Part shown: positions 1 through 5,765 of the stretch, one piece after another
Position numbering within the stretch: position 1 is the first letter of the stretch
How the letters are laid out: each line of letters opens with the position of its first letter
From: Candidatus Latescibacterota bacterium
GTDB taxonomy: Bacteria; JAAXHH01; JABIQT01
Assembly (NCBI GenBank): GCA_018667995.1
Contig: JABIQT010001058.1
Coordinates: 1 to 5,765, forward strand
DNA: 5,765 nucleotides
Reading direction: 5' to 3'
The notes under the pieces: generated by a model
What the model saw: only the letters and a program-made list of their open reading frames with translations
Databases searched by the model: none
Told to the model about the DNA's origin: nothing
Program-made: the position numbers and the translations under genes

Positions 1-1
1 A

Positions 2-925
2 GTGACCGAACCGCGTGTACCGGCCGCTGGGGACGCCTTTCAACATCCCATGAGTGTCGGCATGCGAGAAGGATTCCAGGTAGATGACATTCCCAAGGAC
101 GAAGCGTTGCACGCCCGCGCTGCCTATTTTGGTGGGGTGAGTTATCTTGATGAAGTGATTGGTGACCTCCTTGTGAGGCTCGATTCAGATGGGCTGTTGG
201 ACAATACCATTATTGTCTATACGAGTGATCATGGCGAAATGGCCGGCGAACACGGGGTATGGTGGAAGAATGGCTGGTACGAAGCGTGCACACGCGTGCC
301 GATGATCATATCACTGCCCGGCCAGAGGTCGGGAGCGGCGCAAGCAGATCACTGCAGCGTGCCCGTGGGGCTGGTTGATCTATTTCCCACGCTTTGCGGT
401 TTGGCGGGAGTAGAGACGCCACCCGGACTCGATGGTGTTGATTTATCCGGTGTTGCCGCGGGGCGCAGTGACGCTCCGGACCGTCCGGTGTTCTGTGACA
501 ACCTCATCCCCCGATGGGGAGAGGGGACTGAGTTTCGTATGATTCGGTGGCGACAGTACAAGTATGTTGTGTTCCGTGACGCGGCCCCGCTCTTCTTCGA
601 TTTGAAAGCAGATCCCGGTGAACAAGACAATCTCATCGGCCATACTCTGAATGTCGAAGCAAGTGCCGCGTTGGAGCATCTACAGTCTGTGGCTGCGCAT
701 ACCATGGATTTCGACGAGGCCCAGCGAGACCGGGAGCTGCGGGACGGCGATTTGCGCGAGACCTACCGTCAAAGCATACCCGAGAGCACAGGTAATCTCT
801 ACCATATGCCATCTGGGAAACTAATAAGCGCAGAAGACACCCTGTACAGTCCAACTATAATCGATCACGATGGCAGTGAGGCATTTGGATCGAACTGGCA
901 ACTTCAGAACCGCAAGAGAAAGTGA
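2..925 (+). CDS. Type I sulfatase (alkaline phosphatase superfamily), C-terminal part, 5' truncated by window edge
   Basis: Sulfatases of this family hydrolyse sulfate esters using a formylglycine made from Cys or Ser in a CxPSR-type motif. That motif lies near the N-terminus and is absent here because the gene begins before the window. The GTG at position 2 is unlikely to be the true start, since the reading frame enters from upstream. Numbering from that codon, the visible core is the metal-binding SDHGE (D76, H77), then GEHG with a likely sulfate-contacting lysine (K89), then RVPMI. Next comes VDLFPTLCGLAG and a C-terminal subdomain ending in a YKYVVF strand and an FDLKADPGEQDNL segment, both typical of the family. 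The last 60 or so residues look like a loose tail. The stop TGA at 923-925 is 9 bases before the next gene, suggesting an operon. The substrate cannot be read from this portion, and export cannot be judged without the N-terminus. The family call is secure. Confidence 0.93.
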   Translation: MTEPRVPAAGDAFQHPMSVGMREGFQVDDIPKDEALHARAAYFGGVSYLDEVIGDLLVRLDSDGLLDNTIIVYTSDHGEMAGEHGVWWKNGWYEACTRVPMIISLPGQRSGAAQADHCSVPVGLVDLFPTLCGLAGVETPPGLDGVDLSGVAAGRSDAPDRPVFCDNLIPRWGEGTEFRMIRWRQYKYVVFRDAAPLFFDLKADPGEQDNLIGHTLNVEASAALEHLQSVAAHTMDFDEAQRDRELRDGDLRETYRQSIPESTGNLYHMPSGKLISAEDTLYSPTIIDHDGSEAFGSNWQLQNRKRK

Positions 926-934
926 GCCTCATTA

Positions 935-1783
935 ATGCTTACGTCACTTGGCCATTCCATTGACACCAGTCCCGAAGTCTTCGGATTCCTGAGAACGTCC
1001 AACGATATTGCAGATTCCCACGATGAACTCGAGCAGCGCATGAAGGACGATGGTTATATTTTCCTTCGTAATGTGTTGGATCACACCGTCGTGATGAATG
1101 CTCGCAGAGAGGTCCTCCAGAAACTCGAAACGGTGGGCGAACTCAATCCGGACTTTCCGATGATGGAGGCAATTGCTTCGGGTGAATCACGTCGGAAGGA
1201 AATCGACGTGAAAGCTTTTCTCAAAGATCTGCGTACGGGAGATGCATATCGCACGTTGTGCCATGAAGGACAGGTCATGGACTTCTTTGATCGTTTTCTG
1301 GGCGCCCCGTCGCGTGCTTTCGATTATTTGTGGCTGAGGACCGTCGGACAAGGGCAGGCAACGGGCTGTCACTACGATGTGGTCTACATGGGAAGAGGAA
1401 CCAAGGACCTCTACACAGCTTGGATTCCTCTGGGTGACGTGGGGCTTATGGACGGAGCCTTGATGATCCTGGAGAACTCCCATCGCCTGGAAGATCTAAA
1501 GCATACCTACGGTGCCAGCGATGTGGACCGCGATAAAATCGACGGATGGCTGAGCAGAAATCCACCCGAGGCGCGCAATAAGTACGGGGGACGTTGGCTC
1601 ACTGCCGAATTCCATGCTGGAGATCTGTTATGTTTCTCCATGTACACGCTCCACTGCTCGCTTGACAACCAATCCCCTGTGAATCGCATTCGTTTGTCGT
1701 CCGATTCTCGCTATCAGCTTGCATCAGAGCCAGTAGACGAGCGATGGGTGGGCGTTGATCCTGTTGCTCACGGCGGCAACTGA
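935..1783 (+). CDS. Phytanoyl-CoA dioxygenase (PhyH) family Fe(II)/2-oxoglutarate oxygenase
   Basis: This 282-residue protein has the length and signatures of the PhyH family, non-haem iron enzymes that couple 2-oxoglutarate decarboxylation to hydroxylation of an organic substrate. It opens with a family-like segment DDGYIFLRNVLD (residues 38-49). The iron-binding HxD is H146-Y-D148. It is followed by AWIPLGDV and by GALMILENSHR (residues 174-184), which form the double-stranded beta-helix. The distal iron ligand is probably H240 in YTLHCS. The 2-oxoglutarate-anchoring arginine is R251 or R253 in NRIRLSSDSRYQ, about 11-13 residues after H240 as in the family. All catalytic ligands appear intact. 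No signal peptide or membrane segment is seen, so it is probably cytoplasmic. The ATG lies 9 bases after the sulfatase stop with only a weak GAG-type ribosome site. The stop overlaps the next start (TGATG). PhyH-like proteins act on many small molecules, so the substrate is unknown and phytanoyl-CoA should not be assumed. Confidence 0.9.
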   Translation: MLTSLGHSIDTSPEVFGFLRTSNDIADSHDELEQRMKDDGYIFLRNVLDHTVVMNARREVLQKLETVGELNPDFPMMEAIASGESRRKEIDVKAFLKDLRTGDAYRTLCHEGQVMDFFDRFLGAPSRAFDYLWLRTVGQGQATGCHYDVVYMGRGTKDLYTAWIPLGDVGLMDGALMILENSHRLEDLKHTYGASDVDRDKIDGWLSRNPPEARNKYGGRWLTAEFHAGDLLCFSMYTLHCSLDNQSPVNRIRLSSDSRYQLASEPVDERWVGVDPVAHGGN

Positions 1784-4071
1784 TGGCCCCAACGACCTCC
1801 TTCCTGCCTGGTACCGATCCGCTCGTGGATCAAGCAGATTTCGCAGCCGAAATGGTATCCGGTATAGACCGATATCTGGATCGCCTGCTTCAAGAATCTG
1901 GCCTTGTCCGTGCGAAGAGGTGGCACCATGACGGGAAAACCATCAATGATTACCTATTATCAATAGAGCCGAATCGCAAACGGTTTTCCAGTCTTCTTGG
2001 TCTCAAAAAATCCGAGGAATCGGTTGTGGTCAGAGAGATCAATCAATACACACAAAATGCAGATGGCCCACTTGAAATCTGCGGCACCGGTGACGGTTTC
2101 ACCATACATGCCATAGAATGGTCCGTGAGAGCGGGGGTGACGGGGGAGGGGTTGCTACTGCAACCGAATCGTGATCCGATTGCAAACATCATTGCCCTGC
2201 CAGATTGTGATTGGACTCCAGAGATGCTCGTCGGGTTGACTTCGGGCATTCCGGAGCAGGCTCAGTTTGCCCGCAGGTTAGCGGAGGCCGGATGTCGGAT
2301 CGTGGTACCGATGCTCATAGATCGAAGCAATACCTGGTCCGGAATACCGGGCGTCGCCAAGGTGAACCAGCCCCATAGAGAGTTCGTATACAGAGCGGCC
2401 TACGAAGTCGGCCGATATCCGATCTCCTATGAGATAGAGAAGATCCTATCCATCGTCGATTGGTTGACGGGATCGGAAGGAGAGACCGCGCATGACCCTC
2501 CTCTCGGTGCGATAGGGTACGGTGAAGGGGGATTGATCGCCATGTATACGGCCGCCGTGGATACGAGAATAAAGGCAACCGTGGTCTCCGGATATTTCGA
2601 GCCACGGGAATCGATGTTTGCTGAGCCTATATATCGCAACGTTTTTGGCCTGCTGAATGAGTTCGGTGACGCCGAGATTGCATCTCTGATTGCTCCGCGG
2701 ACACTCGTTGTGGAGGCGTCTGCACATCCTGAGGTGACCGGCCCCCTGGAACCCCAAGGCGAGCGTAGGGGTGGGGCGGCGCCAGGCAGAATCTCAACGC
2801 CTTCTTTGAATCGTGTTGTCAGGGAATTGAGCCGGGCCCGCCAGTTGACTCAGGGCTTGGCCGAATGGTCTGATCTTGTTGCGGTAGAGGAAGGTCACGG
2901 CTTACCCGGAAGTGCCTCGGCGCTCACTCTGTTGCTGACCGCACTATGTGGTAAGGGCTCCGAACTTTGTCCGGATGGTGGCGAGTCCCCGCGTGCTTTG
3001 AACCTTCCTGATGCAGTGATTCGTCAGAAGCGCCAGTTTTGCCAGATCATGGACGACACGCAGCATTTAATGCGAGAGGCAGAATACGTTCGCGAATCCT
3101 TCTGGGGCAAGGCTGATCGCAGCACGGAGGAATCCTGGCGTACCTCAGTAGAGTGGTACCGTAGTTATTTCCATGACGAAATCATAGGGCGGCTGCCCAT
3201 GGCCAGTGAATCTGTCAATGCAAAGACCCGTCTGGCCTATTCAACCGAGAGCTTCACTGGCTATGAGGTTTCTCTGGATGTGTTTGAGGATGTATTGGCC
3301 TACGGCATACTGTTAATCCCAAATGGGATTCAGGATGGGGAACGCAGGCCGGTGGTGGTATGTCAGCATGGGTTGGAGGGGAGGCCTCAGGATGTGGCAG
3401 ATCCCGATGTAGACCATGACGCCTACCATAGATTCGCTTGCCGTCTTGCGGAGCGAGGGTATATCACGTATGCTCCACAGAATCCTTATATCGGCGAAAC
3501 GAGGTTTCGTGAGCTTCTCAGGAAGGCGCATCCGCTAAAGCAGACGCTTTACGGGTTTATTGTCAGACAACACGAACAGACGCTTCAGTGGTTATCGACG
3601 CTTCCCAATGTGGATCCCACCCGCATCGCCTTCTATGGACTGAGCTATGGCGGTAAGACGGCTATGAGGATTCCGGCTCTGGTCATGGGATACTGCCTCT
3701 CGATCTGTTCTGCGGACTACAATGAGTGGATTTGGAAGAACATGTCCGATCGTTCCCCCTTCAGCTATCTCCTCTCCGGTGAATACGACATGCCGGAATA
3801 CAACCTGGCCAACACCTTCAACTATGCAGAGATGAGTTGGCTGATCAGTCCTCGCCCGTTCATGGTTGAGCGTGGTCACGATGACGGTGTGGCTCCGGAT
3901 GAATGGGTTGCGTACGAGTATGCTCGCACCTACCGGCACTATGCAAAGTTGGGATGGAAGGATCGGACGGAGCTAGAGATCTTTGACGGTCCACATACCA
4001 TAAACGGAAAGGGCACCTTCGCCTTCCTCGACAGGTTTCTGCCTGCGACAACGGACAATACACCATGTTAA
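1783..4071 (+). CDS. Tandem two-domain alpha/beta hydrolase (dienelactone hydrolase / acetylxylan esterase-like); first domain lacks nucleophile Ser
   Basis: This 762-residue protein contains two alpha/beta-hydrolase-like domains. After a helical N-terminus (about 1-100), domain 1 (about 110-390) has an ALPDCDWTPEML strand-loop near 138-149, LIDRSNTWSG near 178-187 and an elbow GYGEGG with E248 where Ser is expected. H372 (EEGHGL) is a possible relic of the catalytic histidine. By-eye alignment finds no aspartate in domain 1 matching the acid of domain 2. Domain 2 (about 490-755) looks catalytic. It has VVVCQHG at 524-530 (oxyanion region), nucleophile S621 in GLSYGG, an acid probably D701 (D700 and E696 are alternatives) in MVERGHDDG, and H738 in GPHTING. 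The likely reaction is hydrolysis of an ester or similar bond, with the substrate unknown. From memory, similar long two-domain proteins occur in planctomycetes and related bacteria under names such as acetylxylan esterase or dienelactone hydrolase. No clear signal peptide is seen. The ATG overlaps the upstream stop by one base and has no strong Shine-Dalgarno sequence, implying coupled translation. Confidence 0.85.
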   Translation: MAPTTSFLPGTDPLVDQADFAAEMVSGIDRYLDRLLQESGLVRAKRWHHDGKTINDYLLSIEPNRKRFSSLLGLKKSEESVVVREINQYTQNADGPLEICGTGDGFTIHAIEWSVRAGVTGEGLLLQPNRDPIANIIALPDCDWTPEMLVGLTSGIPEQAQFARRLAEAGCRIVVPMLIDRSNTWSGIPGVAKVNQPHREFVYRAAYEVGRYPISYEIEKILSIVDWLTGSEGETAHDPPLGAIGYGEGGLIAMYTAAVDTRIKATVVSGYFEPRESMFAEPIYRNVFGLLNEFGDAEIASLIAPRTLVVEASAHPEVTGPLEPQGERRGGAAPGRISTPSLNRVVRELSRARQLTQGLAEWSDLVAVEEGHGLPGSASALTLLLTALCGKGSELCPDGGESPRALNLPDAVIRQKRQFCQIMDDTQHLMREAEYVRESFWGKADRSTEESWRTSVEWYRSYFHDEIIGRLPMASESVNAKTRLAYSTESFTGYEVSLDVFEDVLAYGILLIPNGIQDGERRPVVVCQHGLEGRPQDVADPDVDHDAYHRFACRLAERGYITYAPQNPYIGETRFRELLRKAHPLKQTLYGFIVRQHEQTLQWLSTLPNVDPTRIAFYGLSYGGKTAMRIPALVMGYCLSICSADYNEWIWKNMSDRSPFSYLLSGEYDMPEYNLANTFNYAEMSWLISPRPFMVERGHDDGVAPDEWVAYEYARTYRHYAKLGWKDRTELEIFDGPHTINGKGTFAFLDRFLPATTDNTPC

Positions 4072-5231
4072 CGCTATCTCAGAAGGCCGGGATACTAAAA
4101 GATACAGAACTATTCGCAGAGATGGACTCTGAATCGCTGAATCAAATTGCCGAAGCGTTGGAGAATGTCTCTTACGAGCGCGATGATGTGATCATGCGTG
4201 AAGGAGAACCTGGTGATGCCCTCTATGCAGTCGTTGAGGGCGAGGTAATTCTGCTGAAAGAGGAAATTCATGTACTTACACTGGGCAAGGGAGCAGTGGT
4301 TGGCGAGATGGCGCTCCTGGATGGTAAACCCCGAAGTGCCACGATAGTTGCGGGCACCGATGTGGTGACGCTGCGACTGACCCGCTCTGATTTCGAACGG
4401 CTCGTGTTCAAAAGTCGAGCAATGATGGAGGGGATGAACCGCCTCTTGACCAACAAGCTGCGTTACGATCTTGATGTGCACGTTGATACGATTCGGAAAC
4501 AAGAGCAATTTAACCAGGATATAAAACGAGCCCGTGAGGTCCAACAAGCCATGCTTCCCCAGAGTGACTATGCGAAGGGCGCGTTGGCCATTACAGGTTA
4601 CTGTATGCCCGCCGACAGCGTCGGGGGAGACTATTACGACTATCTGGAGGTGTCGGACGATGCGGTTGCGCTCTTCATCGGGGACGTAACGGGACACGGC
4701 TTCTACTCCGGCTTAATCGTGGCCGTCGCCAAGAGCTGCATCGTAACCCGGGTTGCCACAGATCCCTCTGTTGAATCTGTGGTGCGTGCCATGAATCGTG
4801 TGGTACATGAAGTGGGTGCTGACTGGATGTTCATGACAGCCTGCTACGCATTGCTCAATCTACGAGACAAGACCTTCGTCTATGGCAACTCAGGCCACAA
4901 CTCACCTTATCATTATCATATGAGTACGGGCAAACTCGCTGAACTTTCTGCGACCGATCCCCCACTCGGTATCTTTGATGAGACCACGTGTGCACCGAGA
5001 ACCGCGCATTGGGAGCACGGTGATACGTTGATATTTTATTCCGATGGTGTCGTGGAAGCCGAGAACGAAATCGGCGATCTGATGGGTGAGGCGCGGCTTG
5101 AATCCTGTATTCACCGTTGCGTCCACCTCTCAGCAATGGAGATCAAGCAGGCTATCCTCGCCGAAGTCGACGCATTCACCGGCGGAACCCGCCAGAAGGA
5201 TGACGTCACTCTGATGATTGCCCGTCTCTAG
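4065..5231 (+). CDS. Cyclic nucleotide-binding domain fused to PP2C-type SpoIIE/RsbU-like serine phosphatase
   Basis: This 388-residue cytoplasmic signalling protein has two complete modules. The N-terminal cNMP-binding (Crp-like) domain spans about 10-125. It starts with LKDTELFAEM, continues with REGEPGDALYAVVEGE, and has a phosphate-binding cassette GEMALLDGKPRSAT (residues 80-93) with the expected E81 and R90. A helical, possibly coiled-coil linker (about 126-165) ends in REVQQAMLPQ, a typical lead-in to these phosphatases. The PP2C/SpoIIE domain (about 170-388) carries the metal-site motifs GGDYYDY (D189), GDVTGHG (D207), GNSGHN, YSDGVVEAEN (D327) and QKDDVTLMIARL (D379, D380), so it should be active. 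The family dephosphorylates phosphoserine or phosphothreonine, often on STAS anti-anti-sigma proteins in partner-switching pathways, but no such partner is in the window. The start at 4065 fits the domain edge and overlaps the hydrolase gene by 7 bases without a Shine-Dalgarno sequence. The TAG stop is followed at once by an in-frame TGA (5232-5234). Confidence 0.93.
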   Translation: MLTLSQKAGILKDTELFAEMDSESLNQIAEALENVSYERDDVIMREGEPGDALYAVVEGEVILLKEEIHVLTLGKGAVVGEMALLDGKPRSATIVAGTDVVTLRLTRSDFERLVFKSRAMMEGMNRLLTNKLRYDLDVHVDTIRKQEQFNQDIKRAREVQQAMLPQSDYAKGALAITGYCMPADSVGGDYYDYLEVSDDAVALFIGDVTGHGFYSGLIVAVAKSCIVTRVATDPSVESVVRAMNRVVHEVGADWMFMTACYALLNLRDKTFVYGNSGHNSPYHYHMSTGKLAELSATDPPLGIFDETTCAPRTAHWEHGDTLIFYSDGVVEAENEIGDLMGEARLESCIHRCVHLSAMEIKQAILAEVDAFTGGTRQKDDVTLMIARL

Positions 5232-5340
5232 TGATCTCCATCCATATCGCACACTGAATCCCACCATATGCCCTTCCATCGGTGATTGCGGTCCGTAGAT
5301 TCCGATTCTTCTTGACCAATCGATAAATTGTGCTAACTTT

Positions 5341-5362
5341 GATATCATAGTGATAGCATAGT
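5341..5362. repeat. Imperfect tandem 11-bp direct repeat upstream of the SPFH gene, possible operator
   Basis: GATATCATAGT (5341-5351) is followed directly by GATAGCATAGT (5352-5362), differing at one base. The same region holds an inverted repeat TATCA-TAG-TGATA (5343-5355) and the palindrome TGATATCA (5340-5347). A period of 11 bases is close to one helical turn, so two protein subunits could bind the same DNA face. It lies about 30-50 bases before the SPFH start, where an operator could sit. The repeat is directly visible, but any regulatory role is inference and chance is possible in AT-rich DNA. Confidence 0.35.
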
Positions 5363-5381
5363 TATATGTTTTCGTATCAAG

Positions 5382-5387
5382 AGGAGG
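5382..5387 (+). promoter_or_regulatory. Strong Shine-Dalgarno site AGGAGG for the SPFH gene
   Basis: AGGAGG sits 5 bases before the ATG at 5393 and is the only near-consensus ribosome site seen at any start in the window. It decides the start: an in-frame ATG at 5366, nine codons upstream, has no such site before it. Confidence 0.85.
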
Positions 5388-5392
5388 TTGGA

Positions 5393-5765
5393 ATGACACC
5401 CGAACGTAGTATAACCGGAACTAATGGATGGGGTAGTGTGCTAACGCTGATGATCGTCAGTCTCTGCTCGATCGTCTACCTGATTTATTCAATCATTCAG
5501 CTTGCCGAGGGTGCCGAGTTCAATCCTCTGTTATTTGTCGGATTGGTCCTGACCCTGGTCATATCAAGCGTATGCTACAATGGCCTGTTCACTATTGAGC
5601 CCAATGAGGCCGTAGTCCTCGTGCTCTTTGGGAAGTACAACGGAACGGTAAGCGAGTCTGGATTCTGGTGGGTCAACCCCCTCAATTCGAAGAAGAAGGT
5701 GTCACTACGGGCACGCAACTTTGATAGCGACAAGTTGAAGGTGAACGACAAAAAAGGTAATCCGA
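5393..5765 (+). CDS. SPFH/band-7 domain membrane protein (stomatin/prohibitin-like), N-terminal part, 3' truncated by window edge
   Basis: The frame is open for 124 codons and continues past the window. The N-terminus has two hydrophobic segments, at about residues 13-37 (VLTLMIVSLCSIVYLIYSII) and 46-65 (LLFVGLVLTLVISSVCYNGL). The SPFH domain then begins, with IEPNEAVVLVLFGKYNGTV (68-86), GFWWVNPLNSKKKVSLRARNF (90-110, the strand typical of the family) and LKVNDKKGNP (115-124). SPFH proteins oligomerise at membranes and are linked to microdomain organisation and protease control. The membrane hairpin followed by this opening resembles a widespread bacterial SPFH subfamily, and two leading membrane segments are normal for it. 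The start at 5393 is supported by the AGGAGG site; the ATG at 5366 would add nine residues. The 161-base gap and own ribosome site suggest a unit separate from the upstream genes, though no terminator was seen. Confidence 0.9.
   Translation, partial: MTPERSITGTNGWGSVLTLMIVSLCSIVYLIYSIIQLAEGAEFNPLLFVGLVLTLVISSVCYNGLFTIEPNEAVVLVLFGKYNGTVSESGFWWVNPLNSKKKVSLRARNFDSDKLKVNDKKGNP

Larger units (their letters stand above)
5232..5392. other. Intergenic region between phosphatase and SPFH genes, probable promoter region
   Basis: This 161-base stretch is the only sizeable non-coding gap in the window. The first half is coding-like in composition, and the second half (from about 5318) is AT-rich. No rho-independent terminator is visible: short stems such as CGATT (5303-5307) with AATCG (5318-5322) lack a following T-run. 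Possible promoter pieces are TTGACC at 5312-5317 and TATCAT at 5343-5348 (five of six matches to the -10 consensus). They are 25 bases apart, too far to be one sigma-70 promoter, so no specific promoter is called. The AT-rich shift and the strong ribosome site downstream suggest that transcription of the SPFH gene starts here. Confidence 0.4.

Noticed and set aside
2749-2800. GC-rich, Gly/Arg-rich stretch in the hydrolase (GERRGGAAPGRIST) as a possible insertion or frameshift
   Set aside because: The frame continues cleanly on both sides with sensible protein sequence. It reads as a flexible loop of domain 1 rather than foreign DNA.
4110-4697. A 195-codon open frame on the minus strand
   Set aside because: It lies wholly antisense to the cNMP/PP2C gene, whose motifs are intact. 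Its translation shows no recognisable domain and looks like a composition shadow.
5278-5322. Possible terminator hairpins after the phosphatase gene (ATCGG/CCGAT and CGATT/AATCG; also a bulged GATT-GGTC / GACC-AATC pairing at 5284-5321)
   Set aside because: The stems are only 4-5 bp, mutually exclusive, with long loops or bulges, and no T-run follows. They do not meet the pattern of a rho-independent terminator.
5312-5348. TTGACC and TATCAT as a sigma-70 promoter
   Set aside because: The 25-base spacing is far outside the usual 16-18, and neither element has a good partner at the right distance. Kept only as a note on the intergenic region.
5130-5399. An 89-codon minus-strand open frame spanning the intergenic gap
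   Set aside because: It overlaps the phosphatase 3' end and the ribosome site and start of the SPFH gene, shows no recognisable domain, and has no visible ribosome site that would support it.

Overview
The window is bacterial, with dense same-strand coding, Shine-Dalgarno translation and moderate GC (estimated by eye). No rRNA or other phylogenetic marker is present. A type I sulfatase beside a PhyH-family dioxygenase and a large two-domain planctomycete-type alpha/beta hydrolase fits sulfatase-rich environmental lineages such as Planctomycetota, Verrucomicrobiota, Poribacteria or Latescibacterota. That placement is inference from gene content and family recall only.

Layout: positions 1-5231 hold four plus-strand genes in a very tight run. 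They are the C-terminal part of a sulfatase (5' end outside the window), a phytanoyl-CoA dioxygenase-like Fe(II)/2-oxoglutarate oxygenase (935-1783), a 762-residue tandem alpha/beta hydrolase (1783-4071), and a cyclic-nucleotide-binding/PP2C-type SpoIIE (RsbU-like) phosphatase (4065-5231). The junctions are a 9-base gap, a 1-base TGATG overlap and a 7-base overlap. None has a strong Shine-Dalgarno sequence, so operonic transcription and translational coupling are likely. Positions 5232-5392 form the only real intergenic gap. It becomes AT-rich, carries an imperfect tandem 11-bp repeat, and ends in a strong AGGAGG site. From 5393 an SPFH/band-7 membrane protein begins and runs off the window.

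How the genes may work together: the first three are enzymes that could act in sequence on a sulfated, esterified organic substrate (sulfate ester cleavage, oxidative hydroxylation, ester hydrolysis). The fourth is a signalling phosphatase with an N-terminal cyclic-nucleotide sensor, so the operon may pair a catabolic module with its own signal output. The substrate is unknown and the pathway is a hypothesis. The SPFH gene looks like a separate transcription unit.

The most notable points are the replacement of the nucleophile serine by glutamate in the first hydrolase domain, and the physical coupling of a cNMP-gated PP2C phosphatase to metabolic enzymes. I saw no CRISPR array, transposon, tRNA or defence system, and nothing that is clearly an undescribed system.
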